Source: Bacillota bacterium
GTDB lineage: Bacteria; Bacillota; Clostridia; Christensenellales; Aristaeellaceae
Assembly (NCBI GenBank): GCA_023396045.1
Contig: JAEWXD010000063.1
Span: 1-48,801 of the forward strand
Direction: 5' to 3'
Length of the DNA stretch: 48,801 bases
In this document: positions 33,793 to 42,711 of the stretch, piece by piece
How positions within the stretch are numbered: the stretch's first letter is position 1
Layout of the letters: each line of letters opens with the position of its first letter
Made by a program: the position numbers and the translations under genes
The notes under the pieces: generated by a model
Told to the model about the DNA's origin: nothing
The model's input: the letters and a program-made list of their open reading frames with translations, nothing else
The model's database searches: none

Positions 33793-35949
33793 ATGGAAAA
33801 AATAAAAGGCCAACTTACCATACCAACCGATTTAGATGCTATACCAGAAACACTTTGGTTAATGGATAGATGGGGAGCAGATGCCCTACGCGATTGTGAT
33901 GGTACGGAATTCCCTGCAGAACTAAGAGAAAAAGACGCAAAAATATATGCCACCTATTACACCACCCGTAAAGACAATGTATGGGCAAAAGCCAACCCCG
34001 ATGAAGTACAACAATGCTATATTATGACAGCATTTTATACTGCCACCCAAGGTGAATTGCGCATACCTTTGATGAAAGGTATTAACGATGAGTTAATGCA
34101 GCCCAATACCCGAGATGATATCAAACGCTGGTGGGAAGTAATGGATAGAAGCACAGGCCTGCCGCTTGCTCCGGAAGCGTGGTATTATGAAGCCGGCTAT
34201 GTAATAATAGAAAACCCCGTGCCTTTTCACGAATACACCGTTAGCTTCTTAGCCTATATTATTTGGGACCCGGTACATATGTACAATGCCGTTACCAACA
34301 ACTGGAAAGATTTTGAGCACCAAATTACCTTTGACGTACGCCAACCAAAAACCAAGGCTTATAGCAAAGAGCGTTTGCGCAAATTTATTGCAGACAACCC
34401 ACATGTAAATGTAATACGCTACACAACCTTTTTTCACCAATTTACATTGTTGTTTGATGAATTAAAACGTGAAAAATATGTAGATTGGTACGGTTATTCT
34501 GCCTCTGTTAGCCCCTATATTTTAGAACAGTTTGAAAAAGAAGCAGGCTACACATTTAGGCCGGAATTTATTATAGATCAAGGCTATTACAACAACCAAT
34601 ATCGCGTACCAAGCAAAGAATTCAGCGACTTCCAAGCATTTCAGCGCAGAGAAGTATGTAAATTGGTACGTGAATTTGTAGATATTACCCACGAATGTGG
34701 CAAAGAAGCCATGATGTTCCTTGGCGACCACTGGATAGGCACCGAACCCTTTATGGAAGAATTTTTACAATGCAACTTAGATGCAGTGGTAGGTAGCGTG
34801 GGCAACGGTTCTACCTTGCGCCTGATTTCTGATATACCGGGTTTAAAATACACAGAAGGCAGGTTATTACCCTACTTCTTCCCAGACACATTCTATGAAG
34901 GCGGCAACCCAACCAAAGAAGCCAAAGAAAACTGGGTTTGCGCCAGACGCGCCATACTTCGTAGCCCCATTGACCGTATAGGCTATGGCGGTTACATTAA
35001 ATTGGCTTGCAAATTTCCAGACTTCTTAGACTATGTGGAAAGCGTGGCAGAGGAGTTTCGTTTGCTTTACCAAAACATCAAAGGTACTACCCCTTATTGT
35101 GTAAAGAAAGTTGCAGTGCTCAACGCTTGGGGCAAAATGCGTGCATGGGGCGCACACATGGTGCACCACGCCCTATATCAAAAGCAAAACTACAGCTATG
35201 CCGGTGTAATAGAAGCACTCTCCGGTGCACCCTTTGATGTACAGTTCATCAGCTTTGACGATATTGTAAAAAATGCTTATATTTTAGATGATATTGATGT
35301 AATTATTAACGTTGGTGATGGCGACACTGCCCACACCGGTGGTATCGTTTGGGAAAACCCATTGGTTAGTGCATGCATCAAACAATACATCTACAACGGC
35401 GGCGGCTTTATTGGTGTAGGTGAGCCCAGTGGCCACCAATACCAAGGCCGTTACATTCAGTTAGGGGCAGCCATAGGTATAGAAAAAGAAACCGGCTTTA
35501 CCCTGAATTACGATAAATACAACTGGGAACAAAACCCAAGCCACTTTATTTTACAAGACTGCCAGAACGAAATGCATGTTGGTGAAGGCAAGAAGAATAT
35601 CTATGCTTTAGAAGGCACAGAAATATTGCTGCAAAAAGATAAAGAAGTGCAATTTGCAGTTAATACCTATGGTCAAGGCCGCACGGTATATATCAGTGGC
35701 TTACCCTATAGCTTTGAAAATGCACGTGTGCTTTTGCGCTCTGTACTTTGGGCAAGCAATAGTGAAGAAAGCCTAAAAACCTGGTTCAGCAGCAACTACA
35801 ATGTAGATGTACATGCCTATGTAAAAAATAACAAGTATTGTGTTGTTAACAATACCTATGAACCACAGGATACCACAGTTTATACAGACAAAGGTAGTTT
35901 TGACCTGCACTTGGATGCCAACGAAATTCGCTGGTATGAAATAAACTAA
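33793..35949 (+). CDS. gnpA: 1,3-beta-galactosyl-N-acetylhexosamine phosphorylase (GH112)
   Basis: This 718-residue cytosolic enzyme splits beta-galactosides with phosphate into galactose 1-phosphate and the second sugar. It aligns with GH112 from the start (GQLTIPTD, LMDRWGADALRDCDGT), through MYNAVTNNWKDFEHQ and VIRYTTFFHQFTLLFDE, the catalytic region DWYGYSASVSPYILEQFEKEAGY, and MFLGDHWIGTEPF. The C-terminal part has the GATase-like domain with GGIVWENP and GVGEPSGHQ. The length is normal. GH112 includes enzymes for lacto/galacto-N-biose and for galactosyl-1,4-L-rhamnose; I cannot separate these by eye. The nearby fucose operon favours mucin- or milk-type glycans. It stands alone between its promoter and terminator. 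Confidence 0.93.
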   Translation: MEKIKGQLTIPTDLDAIPETLWLMDRWGADALRDCDGTEFPAELREKDAKIYATYYTTRKDNVWAKANPDEVQQCYIMTAFYTATQGELRIPLMKGINDELMQPNTRDDIKRWWEVMDRSTGLPLAPEAWYYEAGYVIIENPVPFHEYTVSFLAYIIWDPVHMYNAVTNNWKDFEHQITFDVRQPKTKAYSKERLRKFIADNPHVNVIRYTTFFHQFTLLFDELKREKYVDWYGYSASVSPYILEQFEKEAGYTFRPEFIIDQGYYNNQYRVPSKEFSDFQAFQRREVCKLVREFVDITHECGKEAMMFLGDHWIGTEPFMEEFLQCNLDAVVGSVGNGSTLRLISDIPGLKYTEGRLLPYFFPDTFYEGGNPTKEAKENWVCARRAILRSPIDRIGYGGYIKLACKFPDFLDYVESVAEEFRLLYQNIKGTTPYCVKKVAVLNAWGKMRAWGAHMVHHALYQKQNYSYAGVIEALSGAPFDVQFISFDDIVKNAYILDDIDVIINVGDGDTAHTGGIVWENPLVSACIKQYIYNGGGFIGVGEPSGHQYQGRYIQLGAAIGIEKETGFTLNYDKYNWEQNPSHFILQDCQNEMHVGEGKKNIYALEGTEILLQKDKEVQFAVNTYGQGRTVYISGLPYSFENARVLLRSVLWASNSEESLKTWFSSNYNVDVHAYVKNNKYCVVNNTYEPQDTTVYTDKGSFDLHLDANEIRWYEIN

Positions 35950-35956
35950 CACTTTA

Positions 35957-35989
35957 AAAAAGAGCAAAGCGTTATGCTTTGCTCTTTTT
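35957..35989 (+). terminator. intrinsic terminator after GH112 gene
   Basis: A 14-bp stem (35957-35970 with 35976-35989) with a GTTAT loop and flanking A/T runs. Confidence 0.92.
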
Positions 35990-36041
35990 ATATACCTGTA
36001 TTTATCATTGCAAACAAAATTCCTGCTAACAGTTTCTTCAT
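35988..36041 (-). pseudogene. 17-codon stub of a signal-peptide gene
   Basis: AAGGAG (minus strand 36056-36051) lies 9 bp before an ATG that opens MKKLLAGILFAMINTGI, a typical start of a signal peptide, and then stops at a TAA inside the GH112 terminator region. It looks like the 5' end of an exported-protein gene whose remainder has been deleted. It begins right after the aldo-keto reductase remnant. Confidence 0.45.
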
Positions 36042-36056
36042 AAATTTATTCTCCTT

Positions 36057-36251
36057 TTAAAACTTTCCACCAAATACAGGGGAAAAGCTATGTTCCCCAT
36101 AATCTTTAATACGTTCTACATTCTTTAATATCTCCATATCTTCGCCTGAAATTACAAATTCAACATTTGCATTATCTCTCATATGTTGTGGATTTGCCGT
36201 CTTTGGAAGAGTTATCATTTCAAGTTGCAAGCAGTAGCGTATACAAAGCAA
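36057..36251 (-). pseudogene. C-terminal remnant of an aldo/keto reductase
   Basis: The 64-residue frame reads as the last fifth of an aldo/keto reductase: LCIRYCLQLEMITLPKTANP, then HMRDNANVEFVISGEDMEIL and the final YGEHSFSPVFGGKF. A complete enzyme has about 280 residues. The homology starts abruptly beside the terminator of the binding-protein gene and has no ribosome binding site, so the N-terminal part has been deleted. It is a gene relic. Confidence 0.75.
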
Positions 36252-36271
36252 AAACCACCCTTACGGGTGGC
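36250..36271 (-). terminator. intrinsic terminator after the sugar-binding-protein gene
   Basis: CCACCC (36255-36260) and GGGTGG (36265-36270) pair around TTAC; on the minus strand a TTTTT run follows. It ends the sugar ABC transporter operon. Confidence 0.88.
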
Positions 36272-36293
36272 TTTAAAATGTTAAAATTATTTT

Positions 36294-37349
36294 TTAGTCG
36301 TAAACTAAAATTGCAACATCTTCGTTATCGATGTTTTCATGGTTGTACCAAACAGCACCGGTATCGGTATCTTCTACGGTTTCGCCTTTCACAGCTTTAA
36401 CGGCTGTTTCAATAGCTAAGTAACCCATTCTGTAAGGGTTTTGAGATACAGAACCTACGAACCATTTTTGACGGATAGCATTCTTTTGAGAAGAACCAGC
36501 GTCAAAACCAGCTACGATAAGGTTGCCAAAGCGTGCGCCTTCTGCCAATTCAGAACCGTCTGCTGTAGCAGCCAATAAGCCGTTTACTGTGCCTTCATTA
36601 GAGCAGAACAATGCTACTAAGCCTTCTTTGTTTAACAAAGCGGTTGCTGCGTTCACTACGTCTGCTGTTTGAGGTGTAGCAGAAACTTCTACTTGAATGA
36701 TGATAGAAGCGCCTTCTACTTTGTCTGCAAATTTGTCATGGCCTTCAATAGATACTTTGCCGTATTGAGAAGCCAATTCTTTCATTTTGGTTGCAAAACC
36801 TTCGGTACGGAAGGATACAGATTGAGAAATAGCATCTTGGCTTAAGCAAGCAATAACAACAGGTTTTTCTGCTGTAGCGTTTTTCATTGCTTCTACCAAT
36901 TCAGGAATTTCTGCCATTTTTTCTGCCGCAAGAGCAGCAGCGGCTTTATTATCTGTAGCAACGTTAGCTACGATAGAGCCTTCTGGAGCGTCTGGAACAC
37001 CGGAGTCAAAGCCTACAACAGGGATGTTGTTTGCTTTGGCATCTGCCAATTGTTGCATAACAGCTTGTGTATCAAGTGCAGCAAAAGCAATTGCTTTAGG
37101 TTGTTTTGCAAGTTCTGCATTCAAAGCTTCTACTTGCAAAGCGATGTCTGCTTCACTTGGAGGGCCATAGTAGAACATTGTAACGCCGAGTTCTTTAGCT
37201 GCATCTTCGCAACCTTTTTTAACGGCTTGCCAGAAAGCGTGTTGTTCGCCTTTGGAGATAACAGAGATATACATATCTTCTGCTAAGGATACGGTTGCCA
37301 AAGATAACATCATAATAGCAACCAATGCCAACGCCATAAGTTTTTTCAT
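36294..37349 (-). CDS. RbsB-type sugar ABC transporter substrate-binding protein
   Basis: A 351-residue periplasmic-binding-protein-like I domain. The signal peptide is about residues 1-23, ending VSLA; no lipobox cysteine follows. The mature part has the ribose/galactose-type pattern: ISVISKGEQHAFWQAVKKGCEDAA at the first strand-helix unit (shown in parts), NNIPVVGFDSGVP in the middle, and NLIVAGFDAGSSQKNAI and VGSVSQNPYRMGYLAI near the end. It is last in an ATPase-permease-binding protein operon. The substrate is probably L-fucose or a related sugar, because the operon is next to an AraC regulator and a fucose operon that lacks a transporter of its own. Confidence 0.92.
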   Translation of the reverse strand: MKKLMALALVAIMMLSLATVSLAEDMYISVISKGEQHAFWQAVKKGCEDAAKELGVTMFYYGPPSEADIALQVEALNAELAKQPKAIAFAALDTQAVMQQLADAKANNIPVVGFDSGVPDAPEGSIVANVATDNKAAAALAAEKMAEIPELVEAMKNATAEKPVVIACLSQDAISQSVSFRTEGFATKMKELASQYGKVSIEGHDKFADKVEGASIIIQVEVSATPQTADVVNAATALLNKEGLVALFCSNEGTVNGLLAATADGSELAEGARFGNLIVAGFDAGSSQKNAIRQKWFVGSVSQNPYRMGYLAIETAVKAVKGETVEDTDTGAVWYNHENIDNEDVAILVYD

Positions 37350-37385
37350 GGAAAAAACCTCCTTTTTTATTTTAAGATAGATTGC

Positions 37386-38393
37386 CTATCTTGAAGACTG
37401 TTTTTTAGCAGATTCTGCTACTTTGGTTTCACGTGTTTTGGCTTTTAACGCTGCTTTGTTACGTACTTGGTCTAACATAACAGCACCAATTACAACAAAA
37501 CCGGTAAAGAACACTTGGTAGTGTGCTTGCAGACCAACAGATGCCAAACCGTTCTTTAATGTGCTCATAATGAATACACCAATCAATGTACCAACCATAG
37601 TACCTGCGCCACCACTCATTGATGTACCGCCAATAACTACCGCTGCAATGGCATTTAACTCTTCGCCACCACCGGCACCCGGTAAAATAACAGTGTAGGT
37701 TGCTGCAAAGAAGATACCGGCAAGACCGGCAAACAAGCCACAAACAGTATAGATGGCAATTTTCCAAGTATCTGTTTTAACACCGGAAAGGCGTACAGCT
37801 TCTTCGTTGGAACCGATGGCATAATTGTATCTGCCAAACTTGGTTTTGTTTAATACAAAAGCAGCAATTAAGAAAGCCGCGAGCATGTATACTACACCAA
37901 TAGGGAATTGCCCCCAACGGAAGAATACGGTTTTAAACCATTCATCCGAAGAACCCATGGTTGGATAATACTGGGTTTGCACATTGGAAATAATAGAACC
38001 TAAGCCTTTGGATACAAGCATAGTACCTAAGGTAGCAATAAATGGCGGTAATTTTAACTTGGCAATCATCCAGCCGTTGCAAAGACCAAACAATGCGCCA
38101 ATCGCAGGTACAAGCAACAATGCAAGCCAAAGTGGAAAGCCCCAGTTTTTATAGGCCACACCACCGATAATAGCAGAGCACATCATTACTGTACCGATGG
38201 AAAGATCTATACCACCGGTGATAATAACAAAGGTAATACCAAAAGCCATAAAGCCTACATAATAGCTGGATTCCAATATGGTTTTTAAAGTATAGGTTGT
38301 GAAGAATCGGTTACCGAAAATTGCAAAGAAAATATAAATGATAACCAATGCAGTAGGTGCAAGCAAGGCCTGCATGTTCAGTTTCTTGTTCAT
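37386..38393 (-). CDS. RbsC-type sugar ABC transporter permease
   Basis: A 335-residue permease with about 8-10 helices and family hallmarks: FGITFVIITGGIDLSIGTVM, LCNGWMIAKLKLPPFIATLGT, AIGSNEEAVRLSGV (the cytoplasmic coupling loop) and IAAVVIGGTSMSGG. I start at the ATG at 38393, which lies 6 bp after AGGAG; the ATG at 38399 touches that SD sequence. It begins 10 bp after the ATPase gene. The C-terminus is Lys/Arg-rich. Confidence 0.94.
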   Translation of the reverse strand: MNKKLNMQALLAPTALVIIYIFFAIFGNRFFTTYTLKTILESSYYVGFMAFGITFVIITGGIDLSIGTVMMCSAIIGGVAYKNWGFPLWLALLLVPAIGALFGLCNGWMIAKLKLPPFIATLGTMLVSKGLGSIISNVQTQYYPTMGSSDEWFKTVFFRWGQFPIGVVYMLAAFLIAAFVLNKTKFGRYNYAIGSNEEAVRLSGVKTDTWKIAIYTVCGLFAGLAGIFFAATYTVILPGAGGGEELNAIAAVVIGGTSMSGGAGTMVGTLIGVFIMSTLKNGLASVGLQAHYQVFFTGFVVIGAVMLDQVRNKAALKAKTRETKVAESAKKQSSR

Positions 38394-38402
38394 ACGCATC
38401 TC

Positions 38403-39899
38403 CTAATTTACACCGGGCGTTGCCAGTTGCATTATTTTTTCTTGGGTGGCTTCTTCTATAGGAAGTATACCGGTTAGCTTACCCTCGCACATTACGGCTA
38501 CCCTGTCGCTCATTCTTAAAATCTCCGGCATATCGCTGCTTACCATAATAATGGCTTTGCCTTCTTTTGCCAATTCATCCATTAAGTCATAGATTTCGCT
38601 TTTTGCACCAACATCTATACCACGGGTCGGTTCGTCAAAAATCAAAACATCACAGTTGCGCACCAGCCATTTAGCAATAACCACTTTTTGTTGGTTACCG
38701 CCAGATAAGGAAATAGCAGGGGTTTCTACGGTTGGTGTTTTAATTTTAATACGCTTTTTATATTCTTCTGCTACGGCTTTCTTTTTGTTATCGTCCATTA
38801 TAAGACCATTTGTAAAATGCTCCAAATCGGGAAGAATAATGTTATCTGCACAAGAAAGACCCAGACACAAACCATAGCGTTTTCTGTCTTCACTAAGGTA
38901 GCCAATGCCTGCATTTACAGCGTCATAAGGGCTTTGCACATTCAGCTTTTTACCGTCTAAGTAAATAGAACCTGCGTCCATTTTATCTGCACCGCAGATA
39001 AGGCGCATGGCTTCTGTTCTGCCAGCCCCCATTAAACCAGAGAAGCCTAAAATTTCACCGCGGCGCAATGTAAAGCTAACATCTATTACATCTTTGGAAT
39101 GTAAATTCATTACCTCCAAAAGCACGGGTGCATCTTCCGGTACATTGCTTTTTTGCTTTTGATCCCAAGTAATGGCACGCCCTACCATCATATTCACAAT
39201 TTCGCTCATAGGTGTTTCTTTGGTGAGAACAGTGCCTATGTATTGCCCATCACGCATAACGGTAATGGCATCGGATATGACTTTTAATTCGTCCATACGG
39301 TGAGAAATATAAATGATTGCAACGCCCTTTGCTTTCAGATCTCTAATAACCTCAAACAACTCTTCAATTTCAGATTCTGTTAAGGAGGCGGTTGGTTCAT
39401 CTAAAATAAGTATACGCGTGTTGGTATAGGATAGTGCTTTGGCAATTTCTACCATTTGTTGTTTGGCAACGGTTAAATTACCCACCTTGGTTTTGGGATC
39501 TAACTGCAAATTGATAACCTGCATAATGTCCTTAGCCATTTGGTTTTGTTTTTTACTGTCTACCATGAGCCCCTTCATAGGCTCTCTGCCTATAAACAGG
39601 TTTTCTGCCACGGTGAGATCGTTCATTAGGTTTAGTTCCTGGTGCACAATAGAAATACCCAATGCTTGAGAATCCAAGGTGTTTTGGATATTTACTTCCT
39701 TGCCATCCATATAGATGCTACCTTCGTCTTTTTGATAAACGCCTGTAAGCACCTTCATTAAGGTGGATTTACCTGCACCGTTTTCGCCTACAAGAGCTAC
39801 AACTTCACCGGGATGAATTTGAAAAGACACGTTGTTAAGCGCGTGCACACCTGGAAAATATTTATGTATACCTTCCATCTTTAATAAAGTATCCGGCAT
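38403..39899 (-). CDS. RbsA-type sugar ABC transporter ATP-binding protein (two ABC domains)
   Basis: A 498-residue protein made of two ABC ATPase domains. The first has Walker A GENGAGKST, signature LTVAKQQMVEIAKAL and Walker B LILDEPTASL. The second has the usual degenerate P-loop GLMGAGRTE, an intact LSGGNQQKVVIAKWL signature and IFDEPTRGIDVGA. This is the layout of RbsA/MglA importers for pentoses, galactose and related sugars. I start at the ATG at 39899 with AGGAGG at 39910-39905; six further N-terminal residues would read through that SD. It is first in its operon, behind a near-consensus promoter with a 190-nt AT-rich leader. Confidence 0.95.
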   Translation of the reverse strand: MPDTLLKMEGIHKYFPGVHALNNVSFQIHPGEVVALVGENGAGKSTLMKVLTGVYQKDEGSIYMDGKEVNIQNTLDSQALGISIVHQELNLMNDLTVAENLFIGREPMKGLMVDSKKQNQMAKDIMQVINLQLDPKTKVGNLTVAKQQMVEIAKALSYTNTRILILDEPTASLTESEIEELFEVIRDLKAKGVAIIYISHRMDELKVISDAITVMRDGQYIGTVLTKETPMSEIVNMMVGRAITWDQKQKSNVPEDAPVLLEVMNLHSKDVIDVSFTLRRGEILGFSGLMGAGRTEAMRLICGADKMDAGSIYLDGKKLNVQSPYDAVNAGIGYLSEDRKRYGLCLGLSCADNIILPDLEHFTNGLIMDDNKKKAVAEEYKKRIKIKTPTVETPAISLSGGNQQKVVIAKWLVRNCDVLIFDEPTRGIDVGAKSEIYDLMDELAKEGKAIIMVSSDMPEILRMSDRVAVMCEGKLTGILPIEEATQEKIMQLATPGVN

Positions 39900-40095
39900 T
39901 GTATTCCTCCTTTGCAAGGTTTTTGTATTATATAGTTTGTATTTTAACGTTTGTTACATTTATTATATTGCACAATTCGGAATAAAAGTAGTATTATATT
40001 CATTTTTTAGCAAAATTATACAAATTTCTGAATATAGTGTAATTTGTTTAATATTTGTAATTTTTAACTAAATTATACATTTATATCTTATTTTT
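39900..40095 (-). other. long AT-rich leader of the sugar ABC operon
   Basis: About 190 nt between the predicted transcript start (near 40089) and the ATPase gene. It has many TATAAT-like sequences that could be further promoters, and no open frame with an SD. I see no riboswitch signature. Confidence 0.5.
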
Positions 40096-40123
40096 ATTAT
40101 AACAAAGCAAAACAGAATGTCAA
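40096..40123 (-). promoter_or_regulatory. promoter of the sugar ABC transporter operon
   Basis: On the minus strand TTGACA (40123-40118) and TATAAT (40101-40096) both match consensus perfectly, with a 16-bp spacer. The -35 overlaps one copy of a direct repeat listed at 40119-40146. Confidence 0.82.
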
Positions 40124-40146
40124 TATATTCCGATGCAAGTCAATAT
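40119..40146. promoter_or_regulatory. direct repeat GTCAATAT x2, candidate AraC-family operator
   Basis: GTCAATAT occurs at 40119-40126 and again at 40139-40146, a 20-bp period (two helical turns). The proximal copy overlaps the -35 box. AraC-family activators bind such direct repeats in this position, and an AraC-family gene lies just upstream. Confidence 0.45.
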
Positions 40147-40194
40147 TTTTATAGAACAATATACATTTTTAACAAAGTATGTTTTGCACTAAAA

Positions 40195-40230
40195 AAAGCA
40201 AACAAAATGCGAAAAACATTTGTTTGCTTT
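40195..40230 (-). terminator. intrinsic terminator after the AraC-family gene
   Basis: AAAGCAAACAAA (40195-40206) pairs with TTTGTTTGCTTT (40219-40230), a 12-bp stem; on the minus strand a T-run follows. Confidence 0.88.
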
Positions 40231-40239
40231 ATGTGTTGC

Positions 40240-41130
40240 TTAAAAACCTTCTACTAAATCTTGCTCCAGATTCTTTTTATATTGTTTTGGTGTTGTATTT
40301 TTATATTTTTTAAATACACGTATAAAATAACTGTAATCATTAAAGCCGCAGTCGTAGCAAATTTGTATTAGGCTATATTTTGCTTCTTCTATTAAACTGG
40401 CGGCACGCTCTATGCGATAGTTGTTTAAATAATCAATCGGCGTTCTACCCATCAATTTCTGAAAAATATGGCAAAAGTATTTGCCGGAAAGGCCGGCAAT
40501 CTTCGCCAAATCATCTAAACTGATGTTTTCTGCATAATTGTTTTGTATTCGTTCCAAAGTTTTTTTAATGGGTTCTATGTTTTCTACACTATCGGCATCG
40601 GGCGCGCTTTGGCAATAGAGCTTATGTTGCGCCACCTGTGCAAAAAAGCCAAGCAAACTTGCCATAACTTGCAGTTCATAAAATTTATGTTTGCTTTTAA
40701 AGCTTGCAAAAAATTGCTCCAAATTGCTCTGTAAATAAGGGTATTGTACTAAAAATTCTTTGCTGTAAATACTTTGCAAACTATACTTGTTATGCACCAA
40801 TCCCCTAATAAATACATCGGACTTGGCATTGCGGTTACGCAAAAAATCAGCATCAAACACAACACATTCGTAAATACAATTTTGGGGCATACCGCCGTGA
40901 ATAAGACCGCTATGAATAAAAGCATAATCCCCCTCATGCATTTGGTAATACGTATTGCTTATTTTTAAACGAAAACTGCCTTGTATTATATGAATTATTT
41001 CATATTGTATATGCCAGTGTTGCTCCATAATATATCTGGAAAAATTACTGCTTACATAGTAGTAACCCAACGGAAAATCAATGCTTCCATGCTCACGTTG
41101 TTCATTTAAATGCAGTTCTCTCATATTCAC
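40240..41130 (-). CDS. AraC-family transcriptional regulator
   Basis: A 296-residue regulator with an N-terminal cupin sugar-sensing domain (about 10-100; HWHIQYEIIHIIQGSFRLKI, GDYAFIHSGLIHGG) and a C-terminal pair of helix-turn-helix motifs (ISLDDLAKIAGLSGKYFCHI and LIQICYDCGFNDYSYFIRVF, with FKKYKNTTPKQYKK). It lies between the sugar ABC operon and the divergent fucose operon and probably activates both in response to fucose or a derivative. The weak -35 region of the fuc promoter and the direct repeats at 40119-40146 fit this. Its own promoter has near-consensus boxes at 41161-41189. Confidence 0.92.
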   Translation of the reverse strand: MNMRELHLNEQREHGSIDFPLGYYYVSSNFSRYIMEQHWHIQYEIIHIIQGSFRLKISNTYYQMHEGDYAFIHSGLIHGGMPQNCIYECVVFDADFLRNRNAKSDVFIRGLVHNKYSLQSIYSKEFLVQYPYLQSNLEQFFASFKSKHKFYELQVMASLLGFFAQVAQHKLYCQSAPDADSVENIEPIKKTLERIQNNYAENISLDDLAKIAGLSGKYFCHIFQKLMGRTPIDYLNNYRIERAASLIEEAKYSLIQICYDCGFNDYSYFIRVFKKYKNTTPKQYKKNLEQDLVEGF

Positions 41131-41160
41131 CTCAAGCTGAATAATGTACTATTTTTATTC

Positions 41161-41189
41161 ATTATAATACAAGAAATTGTGTTTTTCAA
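41161..41189 (-). promoter_or_regulatory. promoter of the AraC-family gene
   Basis: On the minus strand TTGAAA (41189-41184) and TATAAT (41166-41161) are 17 bp apart. Confidence 0.7.
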
Positions 41190-41192
41190 GTA

Positions 41193-41198
41193 TATAAT
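41193..41198 (+). promoter_or_regulatory. -10 box of the fucose operon
   Basis: TATAAT is present, but no -35 match lies 16-18 bp upstream. This suggests an activator-dependent promoter. The box overlaps the region of the divergent regulator promoter. Confidence 0.5.
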
Positions 41199-41235
41199 GT
41201 AGATATAAGTACAAATATACAAAGGAGGCTGTGCA

Positions 41236-42699
41236 ATGCAAAATGTTTTAGCAGTGGACCTTGGTGCATCTGGCGGCAGGCTGATTGTAGGCCAATACGA
41301 TGGTAACAACATCACCCTGCACGAAGTGCATCGTTTCAGCAATGGCCCTGTAAAAATTGCGGGCACTCTATACTGGGATATTTTAAAACTCATGCAGGAA
41401 ATTTATACAGGCATACAAAAAGCGGCACCCTACCATATAAAAAGCATAGGTGTAGATACCTGGGGTGTAGATTTCGGCTTTATTGCGCCAGACGGTTCTT
41501 TGCTTGAAAACCCTGTGCATTATAGAGATAACCGTACCCAAGGTATGCAGGAAGAAGCTTTTGCCAGCATAAGCAAAGAGCGTTTTTATCAATTAACCGG
41601 TATACAGTTTATGGATTTGAACACGGTGTTCCAACTGCTCAGTCTGCAAAAAAACAGAGAGCATGTTTTGCAAAATGCAGATACCTTACTCTTTATGCCG
41701 GACTTAATTAACTATTTTTTAACCGGTAAGCAATTTGCAGAATATAGCATTGCCTCTACATCACAAATGCTCAATGTGCGCGAGCGGCTTTGGAGCGATG
41801 AACTGATTCACGCTTTGCATTTACCCAAACACATTTACCCCGAAATCATCCCCTCCGGTAAAAACCTGGGTAAAATTCACCAAGAAATTGCTGACGACTT
41901 AGAAGTAGAGGCCATGGATGTAGTGGCTGTATGCGGCCATGACACCCAATGCGCTATGGTAGCTGTACCAAGCAAAGAGAAAGACTTTTTATTCATTAGC
42001 TGTGGTACATGGTCGCTCATAGGCACAGAATTGGATGCCCCTATTTTAGACGCCAATGCCGTTGCCTGCAACATGACCAACGAAGGTGGCTATGGCAATA
42101 AAATCAGCTTCCTTAAAAATGTTACAGGCTTATGGGTACTGCAACAATGCCGCAACTATTGGAACAGCCAAGGTGTTGAGGCAGACTATGGTGAGCTTAC
42201 CACCATGGCACGTTCCACGAAAAGTGAAAATATATTTATTGATACTGATGATGCTTTGTTTAGCCAACCCGGCAATATGCCTAAGCAAATAGATCTCTAT
42301 TGTGAAAAAACAGGGCAAGCCAAACCAAGCAGCATGGGTGCCTATGTGAATTGCATTTTAGAAAGCCTTGCGTTAAAATATAGGCAAGCAATAGAAGATA
42401 TTAAGCTGTGCACCGGCAAGGAATACAAAGCTGTAAACCTTGTAGGCGGCGGTACAAAAAATGATGTGCTTTGCCAATATACTGCAAATGCTTGCGCTTT
42501 ACCAGTAGTAGCAGGCCCGGTTGAAGCCACTGCTCTTGGCAACGTAGCCGTACAACTTATCGCCTGTGGTGCAATCAAAAATTTGGCAGAAGCCAGAGGC
42601 ATTATGTGCACGCAAAAAGATATACAGCACTATGCACCCCAAAATATAGATATATGGGAAGAAAAATACAATACATTTAAAAACATATTGCATATATAG
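41236..42699 (+). CDS. rhaB: RhaB-type FGGY kinase, probably acting as L-fuculokinase
   Basis: A 487-residue sugar kinase. Its motifs are those of rhamnulokinase rather than E. coli FucK: DLGASGGRLIVG, GVDTWGVDFG, VHYRDNRTQGM, CGHDTQCA, SCGTWSLIGTE, and the ATP-site NLVGGGTKND and GPVEATALGNV. In this operon it precedes fucose isomerase, fuculose-phosphate aldolase and mutarotase, and no rhamnose isomerase is present. L-fuculose and L-rhamnulose are closely related, and RhaB-type kinases replace FucK in many Bacillota, so the likely reaction is L-fuculose to L-fuculose 1-phosphate. AGGAGG precedes the ATG. fucI follows after 12 bp. Confidence 0.9.
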   Translation: MQNVLAVDLGASGGRLIVGQYDGNNITLHEVHRFSNGPVKIAGTLYWDILKLMQEIYTGIQKAAPYHIKSIGVDTWGVDFGFIAPDGSLLENPVHYRDNRTQGMQEEAFASISKERFYQLTGIQFMDLNTVFQLLSLQKNREHVLQNADTLLFMPDLINYFLTGKQFAEYSIASTSQMLNVRERLWSDELIHALHLPKHIYPEIIPSGKNLGKIHQEIADDLEVEAMDVVAVCGHDTQCAMVAVPSKEKDFLFISCGTWSLIGTELDAPILDANAVACNMTNEGGYGNKISFLKNVTGLWVLQQCRNYWNSQGVEADYGELTTMARSTKSENIFIDTDDALFSQPGNMPKQIDLYCEKTGQAKPSSMGAYVNCILESLALKYRQAIEDIKLCTGKEYKAVNLVGGGTKNDVLCQYTANACALPVVAGPVEATALGNVAVQLIACGAIKNLAEARGIMCTQKDIQHYAPQNIDIWEEKYNTFKNILHI

Positions 42700-42711
42700 G
42701 AGGACAAAATT

